Origin: Isoetes taiwanensis
Lineage: Eukaryota > Streptophyta > Lycopodiopsida > Isoetales > Isoetaceae
DNA length: 64,000 bases
Direction: 5' to 3'
NCBI GenBank assembly: GCA_021234155.1
Contig: JAJEKV010000033.1
Span: 1,449,745 to 1,513,744 of the forward strand
The notes beneath the pieces were generated by a model. It had not been told where the DNA came from. It searched no databases and was given only the letters and a program-made list of their open reading frames with translations. Position 1 is the stretch's first letter. Every line of letters begins with the position of its first letter. Positions 46,315-58,584 of the stretch are shown piece by piece. The position numbers and the translations under genes are program-made.

Positions 46315-48601
46315 TAATGGGTGGTTCGATTCGGCATGTAAAGCAAAAAGGGCAGAATTTAAAAATGCTAGAGGGCAGTCTAGAGAAAGGCTCAAAAGGG
46401 AGTATGTGAATTTGACTAAAGCAAAAAAGAAGAAATACTTATATCAGAAGCAGCAGGAGCTGGTAGAGGAATTGATATCACATCCAAAGGAATTTTGGAA
46501 TAGGCTTAAGCCTGTATCGAATAAGGAATGTTCTCTAGATGTTGAGGCATTATTATGCCATGTGCGCAAGCTATATTATGTGCCGGGTGTGGCAAATTTG
46601 GATGCCCCTAAGTATATATGCGAAGATGTATTTAAAGAAGAAGACCTTGTACAAGGACTTCTGAGACTAGCGAATGGCAAGGCCGCTGATACAAAGTAGG
46701 CTTGGTTGCGAGATGATTAAATGGGCAGGAGAATCAATTACATGATGCACTAGTGACAATGTTTAATGCAGCATTACGAGAGGGGTTCCCTCAATCATGG
46801 CAGCTAAACAGAGTTATCCCATTACACAAAGCAGGTGATATGTCTGATCCTGGTAATTACAGAATGATCATGGTTAGTAGTTTATTTGCTAAGTTATTTG
46901 CCACAATGCTGAATTGTAAGTTAAGTGGGTGGGCAGAGGAACATGATGTGAGGGCTAAGGGGCAAGCAGGATTTAGGCCTAAAAAATCCACAATAGACCA
47001 TTTGGTCTCATTGAGTGCAATGATTGATTCAGTAACAGGAAAAAAGAAGCCACTATATGCTCTCTTTGTAGACTTTACAAAGGCCTTCGATACAGTGAAT
47101 AGGCGTAATTTATGGCTGAGGATGGATGACCGGGAGTGCCTAAGACTTAAGAGAAGCAAATTAAAGTGTTATATGAAAAAGTGCTGATTCCAGTTATCCT
47201 TCCCCGCACTCGGATAGTTGCTCGAGACCGTAGAGAGCAATATTGGAGTTAAAGCAAGGCTGCCCTTTTCTCCCACCTTGTTTGGTCCGTTTATTGATCA
47301 ATTAGAGAAATGGTTGGATGATCAAGGCGGAGATGGCACACCACTACATGGATATGTGATAAAATTATTAATATATGCAGACGATGTAATTATTCTATCA
47401 CGCCAATCTTAGGGATGCAAAGACATTTACTGGCGCTATCGAGATTTTGTGAGGAGAAAGGGATGTAAACTTGAATAAAACTAAAATAGTTGTCTTTGGT
47501 GCTAACAAAACAGACATCTTAAGTTTTGCTATAATGATGGGGTGATAGAGATTGTGAAAGCTTATAAATACCTGGGTATTGAAGTCGATAAGAGTCCCAG
47601 TTGGAATGAAGCTGTGGATCAAAGGATAAATGGGGCCTTGAAGGCCCTATACAAAGATGCAACAAGAGAAGTCATAAGGCTGAAAACTGAACTTTGATAT
47701 GAAAAAGAACACTTTATAAAGTGTTGGTGCAAACAGTATTGCTTTATGGTTGCGAAGTGTGGGGGCCTGGGTTAGCTGCAGACACTTGGAAGAAAGTGGA
47801 AAAAGTTCAAAAAAAATTTTTGAGAACGGAACTAGGTGTTAAGGCGCAAACGCCTTATGATATGTTACTTCTTCGAATGTGGATTGATGCCCCGTAGAGG
47901 TGGAAGCGCTATGTAGGATGCTTGTGTACCTTTGTAAAGTACTATTTAAGATGCCGATAATGTACCTACCCCGTCTGGGCCGTGGAAGAAACACGCATGG
48001 AAGGGTTGGTATGTCAAGTTGAAAAATGGATGGACAAGTGGGGGTTTAAAGGTAAGTGAGCTATGGGATAACCGTGATGACATTAGATCCCGGTGCGTGA
48101 ACGCGGGATCAGAATGCAATGGAGGGTACCGGAGGTCAAAAGGCATTTTATGTACAAGACATTAATCCCGCTCTAGAAGAAGCCAAGTACCCGAAAGAGG
48201 AATATCACTCAAGCTCAGCATGCAATTAGCGAATGAGACTTAGTTCTCATCGGCTTGGGATAGAAGTTGGGAGATGGGGGCTTACATTCCGCATGAATTG
48301 AGACTATGTAAGACATGTAATCTGCAAGTGGTTGAGGACTAGAAGCATGTGCTTTTGGATTGTACCGCATATACTCAACTAAGACATAAGTATGACATTA
48401 GGGCCACTACTTTACTAAATCTCTTTGAGATGTCGGATATGTTTGGGCAAGTTCATAGGTGAAGTTTTAGATTTCTGAGAATCGGTTTTAAAAATGGACA
48501 AATGCATGGAGCAGAGAAGAGGGGAGGAGACCAATGCAATCCCTATCGAGGATGCGTTGGATGAATTATTCTATAATTTATGATTGTATTATTCGCCCTC
48601 A

Positions 48602-48617
48602 TAGACACGGTGGTCTA
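48602..48617 (+). other. 3'-end stem-loop of LINE D
   Basis: TAGAC-ACGGTG-GTCTA: five base pairs, six-base loop. Pairing is kept although the inner bases differ from copies B and C. Confidence 0.55.
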
Positions 48618-48632
48618 CTGACGATTAATAAA

Positions 48633-48754
<122 letters not shown>

Positions 48755-48780
48755 CTCTCTCTAAGATACTCTAAAAAATA

Positions 48781-49500
48781 ATGCTGACCATGGGTCGACC
48801 CAAGAAGCAGAAGGCTAAAGCAGTAGATACAAATTCTTCCTCTGAGGAAGCCGAAGGCTCAGGGATATCTCTGATGGAAATTTGGTCAGAGATCACAGCG
48901 TTTAGGAAAGAGGCCGCTTTACGGGAAGAGAGATTAATGCATGAGATCAGAAGCTTGAAAACAGAAAATGAAATCCTTAAGGGACATTTCCAACAGATCA
49001 AGAGGGAGATGGAAACGGTTAAATCAGAGGTTAAGGAGTTGCAGACAAAGGTGGAAGTGGAACCAGCAGACCTCAAGGCAGAAGTATTGGATCTGAAGCA
49101 GTCTTTCGATGAGTATGTGGAAGCACAGGATAGGAAACAAAGAGCTCTCAATCTCCGAATTGTGGGTCTACCGGAAAAGGAACATGAAGATACCAAATCT
49201 GAAGTCACCAAATTTTTCACTGAGGAGATGCAGATTAAGGACATCAACATAACAGATGCATTTAGACTTGGGAAGAAAGATCAGGGGACCAGGCATGTAC
49301 TGGTGAAGTTCACAAACCGAGAGGACCATTTTCAGGTAATTAAGCAGAGGCACATGTTGAAAGGTAAATTCATATGGGTAAATGATGACCTTACTAAGGA
49401 GCAAATGCAAGAGAAAAAACAAGAAATGGCGAAGTACAAAGATGCACAAAAGAACAACCTGAAGGTGAAATGGAACAAAGGCAAAGCAGTAATAGAATAG
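48781..49500 (+). CDS. LINE E ORF1 protein (L1 ORF1p-like), intact frame
   Basis: 239 residues, no interruption. The start at 48781 (or the Met three codons later) is followed by a basic Lys-rich stretch (GRPKKQKAK) and an acidic Ser/Glu patch. A coiled coil covers about residues 30-110 (FRKEAALREERLMHEIRSLK, TENEILKGHFQQIKREME). The RNA-binding domain has QRALNLRIVGLPEKEHEDTK, NITDAFRLGK, HVLVKFTNREDHFQVIKQR and FIWVNDDLTKEQMQEKK. It ends six bases before the ORF2 region, so the two reading frames are nearly abutting. The LINE C protein has the same layout, with a longer N-terminus. Confidence 0.9.
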   Translation: MLTMGRPKKQKAKAVDTNSSSEEAEGSGISLMEIWSEITAFRKEAALREERLMHEIRSLKTENEILKGHFQQIKREMETVKSEVKELQTKVEVEPADLKAEVLDLKQSFDEYVEAQDRKQRALNLRIVGLPEKEHEDTKSEVTKFFTEEMQIKDINITDAFRLGKKDQGTRHVLVKFTNREDHFQVIKQRHMLKGKFIWVNDDLTKEQMQEKKQEMAKYKDAQKNNLKVKWNKGKAVIE

Positions 49501-49506
49501 GGACTT

Positions 49507-50460
49507 GTGGGAGGACTCCGTGTAGTGATCTGGAATATCAACAGGCTGACCATAAATAAGGTACTAAGTATGCAGGAAATTCGGATCAAAACTGATGTAA
49601 CTGGTTTTGTGGAAACAAAAGAACACGATTTATTTGCTCTACCAGACATTGATGGCTTTGATTTAATATATTCAGTTAAAAATAAAAGACTTAGAGACAC
49701 AGATATGGGTAATGGCGGTGTTGCTTGCTTTGTCAGACCAAAATTTAAAGACATTGTACAAGGAGTTCGAAAAGATGTAAACTGTCAATTCATATGGTTA
49801 GAAATAATAGGATGCCAAGAACGGCATTACCTGGCTGTATGTTACTTTGCCCCTAAACATAAATAAGCATATAAAGACAGTGGTGCCAGCAGTGAAGACA
49901 TATTTTTCGGATTAGAGCAAGACGTTATGAAATTTCAGGAACAAGGGAATGTAATCCTTACAGGGGATTTTAATGCCAGAACGGGTAATTTACAAGCCAC
50001 CTCTTTCACTGGAGACAAAAATCCATTATGGTTAGAGCCCATGGACAAAGCAGAGCAGCAGAGATGTGGACGTAAAAGAGAATCCAAAGACTTGGTGATC
50101 ACTAAGACAGGAAGGCAATTTTTGAATATGTGTAGCAGCGCAAATCTTGTGATATGCAATGGGATAAACAAATTTGCTGACACGAATAAGAATACATGCA
50201 GAATGAGAAGCACAGTAGACTATCTTGTTATGTCAGAAACATCTCTGAACTCACTCACGAGCTTCACAATAGGGGAAGAACCAATAGAATCGGATCACTG
50301 CCCTTTAGCTTTCAACCTACAAGTGAATATGCCTGCTGTGCATTCACATAGTAATAAGCAACAGGGTTATTATATGAAGCCACACTTGCAAACACAGTAC
50401 AAAAGTTGTGTAGAAAGTAAGCTGGCCGATATTTACAAAGAAGATGGAGGCATTGGATGA
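49507..50460 (+). pseudogene. LINE E ORF2, endonuclease part, one in-frame stop
   Basis: Reads in one frame from 49507 to 50460 with only TAA at 49864-49866. Boxes: RVVIWNINRLT, VTGFVETKEHD, GGVACFVRPKF, VILTGDFNARTG (near 49950) and the final IESDHCPLAFNL. All expected catalytic residues of an APE-type LINE endonuclease are present, including the S-D-H that copy C has altered. Without the one stop it would be complete, which suggests recent inactivation. Confidence 0.85.
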
Positions 50461-52722
50461 AGCTGTCCGTGAGGTTTTCACAGCCATAAGAGCACAAAAA
50501 GGTATGCCGTGCAAATCATGGTTTGATTTTGAGTGCCGCACAGCAAAAAAAATGCTGGAAACAAAGTGACCCCGAGCATAAAGAGCAGACAAAACACTTG
50601 TATAAACAAACTGTAAGGAGGAAGAAGAGGTGTTACATGCGCAAACGCCAACTTATGCTATGCCAGCGGTACTTGGATGAACCAAAACTGTTTTGGCAAG
50701 GGCTTAAACGGAAAGAACATGCTGACATTCCACTAGAGGCCTTGGATCTGTGGAAATATGTACACCATTTGTATCATAGCGTAGACACAGCAAAAGATGA
50801 AGCCCATAACAGATCTGATCTGAAATTCACACAGGAAGAAGTAGAAGAGGGCATAGCAGCACTAGCAAATGGCAAAGCTCCAGATCTTTGGGGTCTGCGA
50901 GCAGAACATTTGAAGTGGGCAGGGTCTGACATACATCCCATAATAGTAGACATGTTTAATAGAGCAGTAGAACAGGGATTTCCAGCTGAATGGTGTAAAA
51001 ACAGAGTTGTTCCAATACATAAAGGGGGAGCAAAGCATGAAGTAAGCAACTATCGAACAATTCTGGAGAGTAGTCTTTTTGCAAAACTATTTTCCACTAT
51101 ATTGGAGAAAAGATTGAGTGCTTGGGCAGAATTTAACCAAAAAAGAGCGGAGTCTCAAGCTGGTTTTCGGGCAGGCAGATCCATGCTAGACCATCTGTTA
51201 ACACTAAAAGCCATATTTGATAAGGTAAAAGGCTCGAAAAAACCAGTGTATATGGCTTTTGTAGACTTTAAGAAAGCCTTCGACAAGGTTCCTCGGGACC
51301 AATTATGGAGAAGATTAGAGATACTGAATGTCCCCCTTAATATAAGAAATGCAATGAGTATTATATGAAAAGTGATGGTATACTTATCCCATCGTTCTCA
51401 TTGGAAGGTGCGTATGAATTGAGAGCAACATCGGGTAAAACAAGGATGTCCTTTGTCCCCGACGCTATTCGTATCTTTATTGATAGTTTAGAGATGTTGG
51501 CCGCATGAGCATTGTCCGAAGGTATGGAGTTACATGGATATGTGGTGCAATTGTTGATGTATGCAGATGATGTCATTATTCTTTCTAGATCTAAGGAGCA
51601 TATGCGTAAAACATTTGGATAACTTTGGTCAATTCAGTGAACAAACAAAGATGCAAGTAAACTTGGAAAAGACAAATGTGATGACAAGAGGTGCTTTAAG
51701 ACAAGTCAATTTCAATTTTAGGAGCAGCCCAATAAATATATGTGAATCTTATAAGTACCTAGGTCTCATTTTTTAGCGTAAAACCACAATTTGGGCATGC
51801 TTGTATCTCGCAGAGGATAGAAGGGGGGCGTAAAGCGTTATATGCGTTGGAGAGCATGTGTAGGAGATCGCATCTTTGGTCATGGCGGCAACTTAAGGTA
51901 CAATTATTTCATTCTTTGGTACAAAGTGTAGTGCTGTATGGCTGTGAAATATGGGGACCAAGTCTTCCTCAATGTTTGTGGGATGATCTTGAGCAAGTTC
52001 TTAAGAAGTTTTGGGATGATCTTGGAGCTAGGTGTTAAAGCTCAAACGCCTCATATCCTATGATGTCTTTGCTGAATCGCGAGGTTATTGCCTCTAGAAG
52101 GGGAAGCCCTTATTAAATGTATTTCTTACATCAAGAAGGTACTTATAATGGATAATGATCGGATTACATATAAAGCTTTATTATCAGGTTAAGTAAGTGG
52201 GGAATATCTTGGGAGGAAGTGGCTCGATTGGACTCAGACTTAAGGAAGTGGCTATCGGATAGAATCCATAAGAAATTATGGGCCCAACCAATGACAAAGA
52301 TGATATTATACAGGTTATAGTTCAATCCCAATTTGGAACCAGCATTACATCTGAAGGAGAACATATCCATCCAGAAACGACATGCCATTTGTAGGATACG
52401 TTTGAGTTCACATCATTTGGGGATTGAAATAGGGAGATGGGGACATATCATCCCAAGGGATCAAAGATACCTGAAAGTTTGCAACACTGACCAAATAGAA
52501 GACGAAGATCATGCACTACTTAGGTGTCAGTCATACGTGAGCATTAGAGAAAAACATGACATATCCCATGAGAATCTCCAATCATTATTCACTTTGGATG
52601 GGGATACTTTAGGGAAGTATGTAATTGAACTTCTCGGATATCGGGATTCCTGCCTAGATGATAAACACATAGGGGATGTAGAAGATATTTGGAGTGAGAG
52701 TGATGAGCTAGATGAGTGTTAG
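50440..52722 (+). pseudogene. LINE E ORF2, RT and zinc-knuckle region, broken
   Basis: After two frame changes (near 50445 and 50555), 50560-51368 encodes the linker and RT core: LANGKAPDLWGLRAEHLKWA, NRVVPIHKGGAKHEVSNYRT, SSLFAKLFSTILEKRL, QAGFRAGRSMLDHLL and YMAFVDFKKAFDKVPR. It breaks at 51366. LLMYADDVIILSRS is readable at about 51552-51592, and MQVNLEKTNVM and SYKYLGLIF near 51650-51775. 52333-52722 encodes the end: ENISIQKRHAICRIRLSSHH, LGIEIGRWG and the knuckle C-N-T-D...DEDHALLRC, in which the first Cys of the pair is Val-Cys rather than Cys-x2-Cys. The LTR element's target site lies at the last codons (SDELDE). Confidence 0.85.
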
Positions 52723-53163
52723 CCCTTTGGGCTAAACATATGTATGAGTGGCATAGGCCACATGTATTTATCACATTGGACCACTTGATCTAGGGCCCAG
52801 ATTTAGCCCACATATATGGTAGGTGGCATATGCCACATGTATTTGTCATATTGGACCCCACAATCTATGGCCCAGATTTAGCCTAGATTTGTGGAAGGTG
52901 AGATGTCAGTTAGGGTTAGGGTTTTGCTCTACTATTTAGAGAGAGCATTTCCTCTCATTGTTTAGGTTTTTGCTCACGTTTTGGAGCACCTCTTTTTGGA
53001 GCATCAATATGATTCAGTTTTGTTCATTCTTTGCTTTGTTCTTGTTCTTGGAGTTTCTTCCCACCTTTTTTTTGTTGATCATGAGCATTTCTGGCAGCCT
53101 TGTGGCATCCGGCAGTCATGGACTGCTGCTGCAAGGTGATGCCAAGAACCCCAAATATCAACA
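52717..53163 (+). repeat. 5' LTR
   Basis: 447 bp, starting TGTTAGCCCTTTGGGCTAAA and ending AAATATCAACA. Its first 22 bases form a near-perfect hairpin (TTAGCCC-TTT-GGGCTAA). Inside are two related units of about 80 bp, each with GTGGCATA, CCACATGTATTT, CATATTGGAC or CACATTGGAC, and GGCCCAGATTTAGCC. A CTATTTAGAGAGAGC stretch near 52935 may be near the promoter; no strict TATA box. Confidence 0.95.
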
Positions 53164-53164
53164 C

Positions 53165-53182
53165 TGGCGCCTCATGCCGGGG
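53165..53182 (+). promoter_or_regulatory. Primer-binding site, tRNA-Asp-like
   Basis: TGGCGCCTCATGCCGGGG begins two bases after the 5' LTR. It resembles the tRNA-Asp complement used by several plant Ty3/gypsy lineages (TGGCGCC then TGCCGGGG), with a one-base-longer middle. This hints at a gypsy partner; inference only. Confidence 0.6.
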
Positions 53183-56100
53183 TCTGTTTCGCTCATGATC
53201 AATCTCTTATTTTTAGTTCAAGTATCTCCAAAAGTTATTCTGCCTAAAAATTGTTTCTATTCTACATCGACACTTTCCGTGATTCTATCACTCTGTATTT
53301 GCCCACTTAGAAACACATATAGTTTTATTTGTCAAGATTTGTTTCTTTGACATTGTCCAGATTTGGTTCTTTGGATTCTGCAATGACATATTTTCCACAG
53401 ATTGTTTCCCAGTAACGAGGCCCCATGGCCCTTTTCACATGTATTTTTGACAGCTCTGTTTTTTGCACAGAGCATTGGTTGCAGGCTCTTCACAATCTGC
53501 TCAAGACGTGGCGATTATTCACGTTTCTTTGCTCACATACTCGAGTTTCCTTGCTCCAGTAGCGGCAAACGCCATCCGATTTCTTGTCAAGCGGGAGCCT
53601 TCTCTTTTTCATCACAACAGATGCAGCAGAGTTCCTACTTGGGTTACAACATTTTTATTTAGTGCAAATGTCTTGCAAATCTTCAGTTATATGGCATACA
53701 ACAAATCTCTGAAATCATTCTGTGACATTCTATGACATGCACAGAGCGAGACACTTTGGGGCAAAAGCCTCATCCACTTATTGGGCAGCAACAGCTCTGT
53801 AATAGCTCATTTCTGGGAGTAATTTTTTTTCTGCCACTCATGCCTATCTCGATTTGGATGCAGAGTTCTTTCCGGATACTCCAAATTCGTTAACAGCTTA
53901 ACCCACAATTGGGGCTTCCTATTCTGGAGTCTGGCCTTATTTCGGATGGGCTTGGTTTTGCTTGCTCATCACGGCTCTTTTACCAGCATTTCTCAGCGCT
54001 ACTATTCATTTTTGCAGTTCTTTAGACTTGCATCGGAGCAATAGATCTCCTTATGACGCTATCAGACAGTCAAACCGGGTCATTTATAATTCCAGATTCT
54101 CCCACTCCCAGCAGGGCCAGCGGCCATCACACAAGGGGTTTTTATAGACACTCTCCTGCATCGAGACTTCATTCTTCCTCAATCTACCTTGCACTTGCTG
54201 CCTTTTGGTGGCAAACTGAACCATCTAAGCAAAACAAAAACAGGGGATTCTGAGCCAAAAGCAGGGGATTCTGAGCAAAAAGCAAAAAGCCAACACCACA
54301 GCACTTGAGCCAAAACAACAAAGGAGGATCTGCCCACCACCGACTCTTTCTCATTCCGACCATAAGCTCTAAACAGAGTTAATTTTTGTGACAAAATGGC
54401 TTGGCCAAACAAGATCCTTGGCATCCAACGGCTTCCAGATGGCTCCCTATTCACATTTTTCCATCAGTAAACTTGTAAACCCGATCTTGAAGTTTTCTGA
54501 ATCTGCAAAATGAAGCCCACGGCCCCACGCGGCGTGGCTTCACCACAAAGACGCTTCACGGTTGGGCACAACTCAGCCTTGCTGGCACTACGAGAACCCT
54601 CACGGCATGGCTTTGCTTTGGCAACCCGGCACCATAAGGCGGCGCCTCTTCTTCTAATTCTGCACTTTCGAATACCATTCGGTCCAGCGGCGGGTTGAGG
54701 GCCAAGTTTTTCTGCATCCGGACTTCAATTATTCTGCCGGGGCAATCACCTTAGCTTCCACAACCAAATCCCAGCCAAGTGCTTATGGTTTCTCTACTCC
54801 GGACTTCTGTTGAAGACCTAAGTTCGCGACTGTCGCGGCGTGGCCTCAGCACCTCAAGACAAACTGTCTGTCGAGCATTAGAAGCCCCATGGCTTCTTTT
54901 CGACCTTCCACAAGCCCACGGCCATCGGCATGGCTTCAAGTCTGCCTAACCTTACCAGCGTGCATCTGCAAAACGCGGTAGAAAGCCCGCGGCCATCCGG
55001 CGGCGTGGCCCGGCTGCAATCTCTTCACAGCGTCAACCACAGCCCCATGGCGTGGCCTCATCATCCAAGACCTCACGAGCGTGGCCTCAACATCCAAGAC
55101 CTCCGGCGTGGCCTGCGTGAACCCGACCCCCCTGCTTGGCGTGCGCAATATCTTCCCGGCCCGGCAACCACGGCCCCACGGCGTGGCCTCAACATCAAAG
55201 ACCTCACCGGCGTGGCCTCTGCGTGAACCACGGCCCCACGGCGTGGCCTCAACATCAGATACCTCACGGCCCTCACGGCATCAAACCCCACGGTTCATCC
55301 AGTGGCGTGGAACATTTCTCTCATGTCAACACATGCTTTTTTTTAACGAAATCCTTTATGATTTTCTTTCCTAGAGAGAATTCGACATGGCCCACATTTT
55401 TGGTGTTTTTCACCCCTTCTGATATTGAAGCCATTTTTTCACATACCAGAATATCTAGTCCTACCATTATGCCTTTGGAGGTAAAATTTCATGCAACTAT
55501 GATTTCAAACATCACAGCCCAACGGCGTGAGTTCAACAACCTGTCACGGCCCCTCAAGGCGTGATTTCAAGCACAACTTTCGATCAACTTTTGACGCAGG
55601 AAGCATCTTGAGCATATTTTTGACACATTTTGGGGGACGCCTCATCTTTTGCCGCATTCTTGGAGATCTTCTTTGCACCCTTGTACCAACAAACCTCACA
55701 CAACCCTATGGCATGTGTGGGCCTTTTTTCAGCAATCTTTTCTCAATAGTCAAGCTTATCTCATCGACCCAAATGCAGGGCGTTTGAGAGACAATTTTTT
55801 TCAATCCATCTCGGCCGTCCATAATACATGGCGGTTGAGCCTCTTTCAAGTTCAACAAATGGCATGAAGATGACTTAGAGCCTTCCGCCCCTTCAATCAC
55901 TTACATTTCAACTCTTTCAAGTTCAACTCTTTGTTCAAATCTTTCAAGTTCAACCAATGGCGTGAAGATGACTTAGGGCCTTCCGCCCCTTCAACAACTT
56001 TTGTTTCCTCATTTTTGTTCAACTCATTAGAAGACACTTTGATTGGCGCATGTATTCGGAGCTAAGTGGCAAGCTCTATGAGAAGTGGTGACAGCCTTCT

Positions 56101-56310
56101 CAACATTAGATTCGACTTCTAGGGATTTAAAGGAGCTCGTGACAAGCTCAAGAGAAGTGGTGACAGCCTTCTCAACCTCTTACGATTTTTGTACTTCATC
56201 GACATTGGCATTTTTGGGTCAAGACTTCGGCGACATTCTCATTTCGTTTCCCCTCACTTTGGACACTGTTGTAAATGTTTAACCTGCTGTTATAAAGGTT
56301 CTACATAGTT
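53183..56310 (+). other. Non-coding internal region of the LTR element
   Basis: Three parts can be seen. 53183-54480 is T/C-rich with no repeats noticed. 54500-55570 is GC-rich and contains at least ten scattered or tandem copies of a GGCGTGGC motif, often inside CACGGCCCCACGGCGTGGCC followed by TCAACATC. 55570-56310 is T/C-rich again, with a duplicated GGCGTGAAGATGACTTAG-type block (GGCATGAAGATGACTTAGAG near 55861 and GGCGTGAAGATGACTTAGGG near 55959) and a duplicated AGAAGTGGTGACAGCCTTCT block (near 56080 and 56153). Short frames are not conserved with any retroelement protein. Confidence 0.8.
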
Positions 56311-56328
56311 TGGTGTGGTGGGGGGGAG
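56311..56328 (+). promoter_or_regulatory. Polypurine tract
   Basis: TGGTGTGGTGGGGGGGAG immediately precedes the 3' LTR. It would prime plus-strand DNA synthesis. Confidence 0.75.
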
Positions 56329-56775
56329 TGTTAGCCCTTTGGGCTAAACATATGTATGAGTGGCATAGGCCACATGTATTTATCACATTGGACCACTTGA
56401 TCTAGGGCCCAGATTTAGCCCACATATATGGTAGGTGGCATATGCCACATGTATTTGTCATATTGGACCCCACAATCTATGGCCCAGATTTAGCCTAGAT
56501 TTGTGGAAGGTGAGATGTCAGTTAGGGTTAGGGTTTTGCTCTACTATTTAGAGAGAGCATTTCCTCTCATTGTTTAGGTTTTTGCTCATGTTTTGGAGCA
56601 CCTCTTTTTGGAGCATCAATATGATTCAGTTTTGTTCATTCTTTGCTTTGTTCTTGTTCTTGGAGTTTCTTCCCACCTTTTTTTTGTTGATCATGAGCAT
56701 TTCTGGCAGCCTTGTGGCATCCGGCAGTCATGGACTGCTGCTGCAAGGTGATGCCAAGAACCCCAAATATCAACA
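56329..56775 (+). repeat. 3' LTR
   Basis: 447 bp, same ends and internal units as the 5' LTR; by eye one substitution (C in the 5' copy, T here, at a CpG). Confidence 0.95.
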
Positions 56776-56834
56776 ATGAGGACTCAGAGACTCATCTATT
56801 GTTTTATAACATAGTTTGATGATTGCTGTCTAAT

Positions 56835-56849
56835 AGGCCTTTGAGGCCT
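56835..56849 (+). other. 3'-end stem-loop of LINE E
   Basis: AGGCC-TTTGA-GGCCT: five (or six) base pairs; differs from copies B and C at a paired position on both sides, keeping the stem. About 15 nt before the CT tail. Confidence 0.6.
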
Positions 56850-56858
56850 CCCATGGAC

Positions 56859-57770
<912 letters not shown>

Positions 57771-57779
57771 TGGGCATAT

Positions 57780-58584
57780 CCAGGTATATGCTTGCAAGAT
57801 ATGCCTAGCATATCTTGGTGATTTGCTAAAAACCGGCCGGTGCACGTGGTGCTTTCGGTCGCCCGGCGTTGTCGGGTGGATCTTTGTGCAAACCGGCTAA
57901 CGGCGGCCAGCGTTGTTCGCTTTCCATCCGAGATTGATTAATCAAGTGGGTTGTGAAGATTAATCAGGTTTGGGGCTGGATTTGAGAGAGATTGAAGGAA
58001 AAATGATGGAAAAGGGAGCGCAGATGGAGCAGAAAGGGGCCGGGAAGAGGGCAGACCAGAATCGGAATTTTAAGAGCTTTGCAGAATGAGCTGCTTCGCA
58101 TTCTTTACCCTGTTTTTGTCCATTCCTCCATGGATCTTGTTTCAAAGGGATTTGCTCAAGAAGGTATGGTACCCTGTGGTTGCCCTTTAAAAAAAGATAT
58201 TATGATATAATGCATGCACTCTTATAAGCAGCTCGAACATTTTTTCAAAGTTCCGATGAGGACCACGAGGCGATGCATTTGCATGACCTTCAAAAACTTG
58301 AAGGTTTTATATCCCCCGAACATTTAAAGGTAATGACATGCCGATTAAATATGCAGGAGAATGACATTGCAAAGACTGCGTGAAAATAAGGTTAACATCA
58401 AATTATGCCACGTAAATTTCCTCCTATATTTCTTCCATAGGTGTTATGTGTTGAACAATAAGGCATTCAGGAAGAAAAGGAAAGAAACTTGTGTGCTTGA
58501 TATTTACTGAGTGAAATCCTGAAGCATCTCACTTTGCAGCAGATAGATGAATATCTCTGACTGTTGATTGTGAGTTTCTTTCAG
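57780..58584. other. Intergenic, no gene seen
   Basis: No domain recognised on either strand. It may include lost 5' sequence of the TAF5 copy, but nothing matches the conserved N-terminal TAF5 domain. Confidence 0.4.

Larger units (their letters stand above)
52717..56775. mobile_element. Young non-autonomous LTR retrotransposon (LARD-like)
   Basis: Complete element of 4059 bp. It has LTRs of 447 bp each (52717-53163 and 56329-56775), TG...CA ends, a 5-bp target duplication ATGAG (52712-52716 and 56776-56780), a primer site one base after the 5' LTR and a G-rich polypurine tract just before the 3' LTR. The internal 3165 bp carries no gag, protease, integrase, RT or RNase H. It must have been moved by proteins supplied in trans. 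The two LTRs differ at one base (near 52979 C, 56591 T), so it is very recent. Large size without coding fits the LARD class better than TRIM. Orientation is plus, from primer site and polypurine tract. Confidence 0.93.

Noticed and set aside
52958-53350. 130-residue hydrophobic frame at the 5' LTR boundary
   Set aside because: Begins in the LTR, crosses the primer site and has no gag-like features; T-rich chance frame.
54930-55564. Overlapping Pro/Arg/His-rich frames in the GC-rich tract
   Set aside because: Several frames on both strands are open at once because of GGCGTGGC repeats.
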